This document shows positions 58,604 through 64,000 of a stretch of DNA of 64,000 bases, piece after piece. The stretch's first letter is position 1; each line of letters begins with the position of its first letter. Made by a program: the position numbers and the translations under genes. Source of the DNA: Brienomyrus brachyistius (taxonomy: Eukaryota > Chordata > Actinopteri > Osteoglossiformes > Mormyridae); assembly GCF_023856365.1 (NCBI RefSeq), contig NW_026042704.1, forward strand, positions 52,416-116,415, read 5' to 3'. The notes below the pieces were generated by a model. It was given only the letters and a program-made list of their open reading frames with translations, did no database searches and was not told the origin of the DNA.

Positions 58604-59270
58604 TCTCTTTATTTCTTGACGCCAACCCTCTCCATTAATCCGGGCTTGGGACTGGCACCTACCTGAGCTGGCTTGCTCCCTTAAGTGGCTGGGTTAGGCT
58701 AAACTATATATATATATTTACCAAGACTACAATAAAACATCTCGAAATGTGTAGTCTAGCAAAACGCAGTTTAAAGAAGGTAGCCTACCTGGCGAAATTG
58801 CAAACAAATTAAGGGCGTTAGGCAGCCTTTAGATCCTACCCATCATGCACTGCAGTTTTTTGCTAATTCCTCAAATGGAAAACTGTCCATCCATCCATCC
58901 ATCCATTTTCCAAACCGCTTATCCTACTGGATCGCGGGGGGTCTGGAGCCTATCCCGGAAGCAATGGGCACGAGACAGGGAACAACTCAGGATGGCGGGC
59001 CAGCCCATCGCAGGGCACACTCACACACTATTCACTCACGCATACACTCCTATGGGCAATTTAGCAACTCCAATTAGCCTCAGCATGTTTTTGGACTGTG
59101 GGGGAAACCAGAGTACCCGGAGGAAACCCCACGATGACATGGGTAGAACATGCAAACTCCACACACATGTGACCCAGGTGGAGACTCGAACCCGGGCCCT
59201 AGAGGTGTGAGGCAACAGTGCTAACCACTGCACCACCATGCTGCCCCCTAAATGGAAAACCATTAAATAC
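58604..59270. repeat. Inverted-repeat arm (right), unit 3
   Basis: Copy of 7294-7956, split by the SINE, with one additional CCAT unit in the SINE tail. Confidence 0.85.
58884..59249 (-). mobile_element. tRNA-derived SINE, unit 3
   Basis: Same insertion with five instead of four CCAT units on the plus strand. The 4-bp gain joins two reading frames by chance; the resulting 121-residue frame is not a gene. Confidence 0.8.
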
Positions 59271-60249
59271 AAAAGGAAAACAAAAGTGCTGTAAGACTGT
59301 ATACTTATGTGTATGTTAGTAAAGGCTGTAGCTGACACAACGGACCCCACTAATTAGAAAGGGGTAATTGTACACATGTGGCATCCAGTATGTTCTTCTA
59401 TAACAGTTTTTAAAAAAAAAAAAAAACTCACATTACACAAATTGGCACTATCAAAACGAGGATTATGGGGAAAATGGGGACTGTGATGGAGATTACATAC
59501 ACGTAGGCATGGTATTTAGTTTTTTTTAATCTGGTCACCTTCCAGAGTAATTGTAAACTAAAACCATCTTCACCCTATTTGATTCTTTATAAATGGACAA
59601 TCAGTCGTGCAGTAAATGGGGGTATAGAGAGACACAGAGCTTGTCTAACAAGAAACCCTGGGAAGCTAACATTAATAGGGTGGGTATGGATAGCAAAACC
59701 ATTGATACAGATTACAGATTTATATCTCACCTGAACCCTGGCGGGCTCCGTGCCAATAGGGGTTGGGATTAGGGTTAGTTAACTTAAGTAGTAATATTGA
59801 TGTGTATATTCTCCTATTCTCCAGTCAGTGAATCGTGAAACGTAATGTTAATATGTTTCTATACCTATATGTTCTGCTTAAAAACCCATAAAGGCAAGCA
59901 CAGTGTTTAGACATTCTGTTACTTAGACTAGTAAACACTAAGATCCTTCAGCTTTCAATTAACCTGACACAACAGTCTAAACAACAAATGTGTGCCATGT
60001 CATTTGTCATCTTTACATCTTGTATCCTTTATATGGTAATTGGATTTTCAAGGTGGAATTGCAGGTCGATCATTTTAAGGATCTAGATGTAAACCTCCCT
60101 GGTGTTGCTTTAATATTTTTTTTGCACAATTTGCTTCACACACTTCCTCCAGCAGAGAAGCTTACAATACTACACCCCACCAAATGACTGGATGATGCCT
60201 TTTTATTTAAGGTCTGGCTGTGAGCCTCGATTACCGATACACTATCTTC

Positions 60250-60961
60250 AGGCTCCTGCCGGGATCAGTCAGTATGGTGGACCTTTGGAGGAATGGGTAC
60301 AAAACCATCAGGAAAGTTTGCAGGTGCTTCAAGAGTATGTGAAGGCTTAGTTGGAGGAACAAGCCACACCACGAAATCGGAAACACAATGAGTTGGTTAA
60401 TGATTAGGGGTTTGATGAAGGTCAGCTGGTGTGTTTGCGGAACCATGTTCGAGGTAAAATACAGGATCATTGGGATGCCTGTTTGTATATGGTAGTTCGG
60501 TGTCCCCAAGATCAGGGTGCAGTTTACTCTGCAACTCCAATGGAGGGGGACGGGGTTGTCCGTCAAGTTCACCGAACAGAGTTGCGTCCAGTACCACAGG
60601 GGGTTGTTATGTCAGGGGAAGATGTTCTGGTAATGTCTCCTGAGTCTGGGTTGCCCACAGGGGCAACAGAAATGGAATCGGATGAGGACTCTGTGATTTT
60701 ACGGGGACAGGGCTGGTGGGAGGGGTCGCAATAGAGCATCCACAAGTAGGCCTCGTATAATGGAGGAGGTTATGTCCCCCCCGAGGTGTAGAGACCAGTT
60801 AAACGTTCGGTGAGGTCCACCACTGGTCATCATACCAACCCTTATAAGTTACCACGGTCAGTGAATGATCGTTCGGTTGGGGAGGAAGACCAGTGGTTTG
60901 GGGATAGAATTCTTAGCTGTGATCGTTGGGTCATCAATTTCATTTTGGGGGATGGATTGTA
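60250..60961 (+). pseudogene. Ty3/gypsy pol 3' relic, unit 3
   Basis: Copy of 8940-9651 with the same internal stop codons. Confidence 0.75.
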
Positions 60962-62108
60962 GCCAGGCAATTATAGGCAGGTATAGGAACTGCAGTTCGG
61001 ACTGGAGGCATAGCCGGGGCGAGATGGCTGTGCATGTTCCGATGGTAGGGCATATTGGCAAAGGAGCAGGCACGGGAAAGACAGGCAGGGTCCTGATAGA
61101 TTTGGTGGAGCATCGGCGGGCATATTGAATTTGCAGTGTAGCAGCCTTTCTGTTTGCTTGTTTCAGGGGTGAACAATCTTATCCGCAAAGGGCCGGTGTG
61201 TATGCAGGTTTTCGCTGCAACTCCCTAATTAGATTTCTAATTAGAGGACTGATTAGCTGAAGAGTCCTCATACCTGGTTTTGAAGAGCTGACCTAAAGGT
61301 TACCCCAAAAACCTGTTTTTTTTTTGTTTGAATGGGGCAGTGAGTCATGGGGTAAACTACTGTTCTTTAGGGGTTTTCAAGGTGGAATTACGGGTCGATA
61401 ATTTTAAGGATCAGGTTGTAAACCTCCCTGGTGTTGCTTTAATATGTTTTATCTGAGGTTGTATCGTGTATTATCAAGCCAGCCGGCTTAGTGGCCTCGG
61501 GAGCGGGGTTTAGTGGGAGCAGCTGGCTAGTTTTATTTTCTTTTTTGTTTGTGTCTTTTTCTTTGTTGTATGTATATTTTGGGTTCATTATTAGGCAGGC
61601 TGGGCCTTTTGGCACCTGTAGTCTGGGTGCTGGATTGCCCATAGGGGTCTTTTTTATTGCTGTGATTTGCTGTGTCATTCACTAGTGTGATTTGTGCTGG
61701 ATGTGTTTTTAAGGTTGTGCTGTGGCGTGTACCTGAGCAAACTTTGGGCAACCTGTTCTCTTGTTGGCTTTATTGACAAAGGGTGGATTAGTCTAATTAC
61801 GGCCTGCTACAAATAGCTGCATATAACGTATAAAAAAAATCACCTTATGGGTGCAAGATAGGGTAGCAAGATCTTGAGTTTTTTTTACAGTACTCGGGTA
61901 CGTTTTAAAATTTTCGACCAATCAGCAAACATTATTCTGACAGCATAGCTGGGAAACCAATGAAAAGTGAGTGCAACGTTCTAGAACTTGACTTCGGGTT
62001 GACGCTCCCTATAAAAGAGCTGGGTACTGCTTCAAGGCGTTCAGTTGGCGCTACCTCCTGATAGAGTAGCACTGTACGGCTCTTGTTCCGTAAAACAACA
62101 TCAAAAGG

Positions 62109-62397
62109 ATGAAAAAAAAAACAATATTTAAAGAAGACGAAAAAAATCAATTTTTAAAGAAGACGAAAAAAACATCGTCTAAAAAAATAAGCCAAAAAAA
62201 TAATATCCGAAGAAGGAAAAACATGCAAAGTAAAAAAAAACAAACAAAAATAAAAAACAATATCCAACGAAGAAGGAAAAAAACATCCAAAGGGAGAAAA
62301 GAAGAACTGAAGGGCCAACGAGGTAGGAGGAAATACAAATTTCGTTTCAGCACCGTTGGAGTGCCAAGCCGTGAAAAGCATTTGGCCAGAAGACAAG
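62109..62397 (+). CDS. Lysine-rich first-exon candidate, unit 3, open
   Basis: Same length as unit 2. One difference is ATCCAACG in place of ATCCAAAG at the repeat that marks the unit 1 deletion. Promoter-like motifs and splice donor are preserved. Confidence 0.3.
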
Positions 62398-63059
62398 GTA
62401 AGTGTTGTATCTGTTATTTTAAAACAGCGCTTTTCAAAATGCTGCTTTATAATCGTTTGAGATCGTTAGCCAGTGTGACAGCTGAAGGCTTTTTGAGTTT
62501 ACCAACATAAAGTTTTATTTCTGTATTAGGACATTGTCAGGAACAATGATGTGTTCATCGCTATGATGTGGTCAAAAAGCGATGCATTGAATCTTAGAAA
62601 CATTTGTGATTTTTCAAACGATGCTTTTCCTTTTATTTAATCAGTAAAATTTCCATCGGTTTTATATAGTGCCCCTTGAAATATGTCTTTAGCTCATTTT
62701 CCGGGCATTTTACTAGAATGCATCCTGAGAAATACACAAGCTCTGCTGCATTTCCGTGCCTCGATGTTTAGTGCCGAGTATAATTGTTGCAGTTGCCTTT
62801 TATATATTCCATGAGACCTGTTGGTACCAAGAGAAGTGTGAGACTGTCAGGGTGAATTTATCATACAATCGCACGCATAAATACCTGAGGGTTGCCAGTC
62901 CTTTTGCGTTGTTACAGGAGGACTAGAGCTGACGAGTGTGTTTCTACACACTATCAAGGGCATTGTAGTACAGTTTTCTCAGGTGGGAGAATGCTGCCGA
63001 TCTCCTATTTGACAATACAGCCCTTGATATATTAGAATATTACAGAACTAGAAGCCTTT

Positions 63060-63173
63060 TGCAAGGAAGAATGTGAGAAAATCCCAAGTACAAGAACTGA
63101 AAGCCTTTCAGCTGGCTATAAGAAGCGCTTGTAAGCTGTGATATCTGGCAGAGGAGGTGTTACTAAGTACTGA
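63060..63173 (+). pseudogene. Tc1/mariner transposase C-terminal relic, unit 3
   Basis: Copy of 11727-11840 with the same internal TAA. Confidence 0.6.
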
Positions 63174-63431
63174 TTACGTAGGGTGCCCAAACTTTTGCAG
63201 AGTGCCATAATAATGTTTTTATTTTGTAATTTTGTTCAATTTATGGCATAAAAAGTAACTATTCATCAATGTTTGCTGAAAATATTGTGTATTTTTCCCC
63301 CAGTTCCTAAAGAGACTGTATTAACTGATATTGTTGCTTTTGTAATTGAAAAGATGTTATTTGTCAAGGGGTGCCAAACCTTTGCATAAGACTGTACACA
63401 GTGTGTGTATGTGTTTATGTGAGTGTGTGTC

Positions 63432-63462
<31 letters not shown>

Positions 63463-63582
63463 GTGTGTGTGTGTATATATTTCTGTATATGCATGTGTAT
63501 ATATATATTTATATATAGTTCACACACATTCAAACTTATTTGAATACACATTCAAAATTATTTTTATTATTATTATTTTCGT

Positions 63583-64000
63583 TTTTTTTTTTTTTTGTGT
63601 TTTAAAATTTTTTATTTTTGCAATGGAAATAAAAATAAAGCAGTCCTCCGTAGAGGAGGGGTGGTGGAGGGAATATATATATATATATACATATATATAA
63701 AATAATTGTCACACAACTGGGGTGACATGCCTTTCCTGCTCACCCAATTTTAGTGCACTTTAGTTATGCATAATGACCTTCTAGTCTCGATACACCCATA
63801 TATATATATGTATATATATATATAGTTTTTTTTGTTTTTTTTTTTGCAATAGACAATAAAAATAACGCAGTTCTCCATAAAGGAGGGATGGTGGATGGAA
63901 TATATATATACATATATATAAAATAATTGTCACACAACCTGGGTGACATGCCTTGCCTGCTCACCCAGTTTTAGTGCACCTTAGTTATTCATAATGACCA
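63583..64000. repeat. Satellite array start, unit 3 (cut)
   Basis: First two monomers of the array, matching the starts of the arrays in units 1 and 2. The T-run before GTGTTTTAAAATTTT is longer than in the other units. Confidence 0.9.

Larger units (their letters stand above)
48863..64000. repeat. Macrosatellite unit 3 (cut by window end)
   Basis: Third copy, which runs off the window inside the satellite array. It follows unit 2 with a shift of 23632 up to about 54780, then contains its own arrangement between about 54780 and 57780. That stretch includes sequence seen in neither other unit (54883-55373 and 56044-56881). It then realigns with a shift of about 23929 from unit 2. Confidence 0.93.

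Overview
This is vertebrate, almost certainly ray-finned fish, genomic DNA. The evidence is spliced exons with GT/AG borders, fish-type transposable elements (a Tc1 element, L2 and CR1 LINE pieces, a Ty3/gypsy pol relic, a tRNA-derived SINE with an ATGG tail, hAT termini), long (TA)n and (TG)n microsatellites and a satellite array. There is no prokaryotic gene organisation, no CRISPR and no operon.

The dominant structure is a giant direct tandem repeat. Unit 1 is 1-25230, unit 2 is 25231-48862, and unit 3 starts at 48863 and is cut by the window end. Over most of their length the units look nearly identical (a few SNPs and small indels). They differ strongly in two places: a rearranging segment about 5.4 kb into each unit, and the satellite array about 12.2 kb into each unit.

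Order within one unit (unit 1 coordinates): half of an inverted-repeat arm (1-77); a four-exon gene on the minus strand resembling chemerin (rarres2-like; 518-2705) that carries a frameshift in every copy and an extra stop codon in unit 1 only; a composite LINE region with L2 pieces interrupted by a CR1-like 3' end (2852-4200); an LTR-like segment with TATA and AATAAA (about 4290-5290); the unit-variable segment (5443-6250); a ~200-bp module found 1, 4 and 2 times in units 1, 2 and 3 (6531-6732); the second inverted-repeat arm, split by a young SINE with an 11-bp target-site duplication (7294-7956); a Ty3/gypsy pol 3' relic and possible LTR (8733-10501); a promoter-like stretch and a lysine-rich first-exon candidate (10608-11064); a Tc1/mariner transposase C-terminal relic (11727-11840); (TG)n/(TA)n DNA and the satellite array (12068-20415); a complete-ended Tc1 element with an internally deleted transposase (20416-21584); a GC-rich retroelement-like block (21619-22856); a ~245-bp duplication; a hAT terminus; an unassigned cysteine-containing ORF; a short BED-finger-like ORF; and the inverted-repeat arm that spans the junction to the next unit.

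The only host-gene candidates I can support are the chemerin-like (pseudo)gene and, weakly, the lysine-rich exon. Most of the rest is transposon or satellite DNA. I do not see a new multi-gene system. The interesting content is the macrosatellite itself: a chemerin-like locus carried in a ~24-25 kb tandem unit, with decay and copy-number differences that can be compared between neighbouring units.
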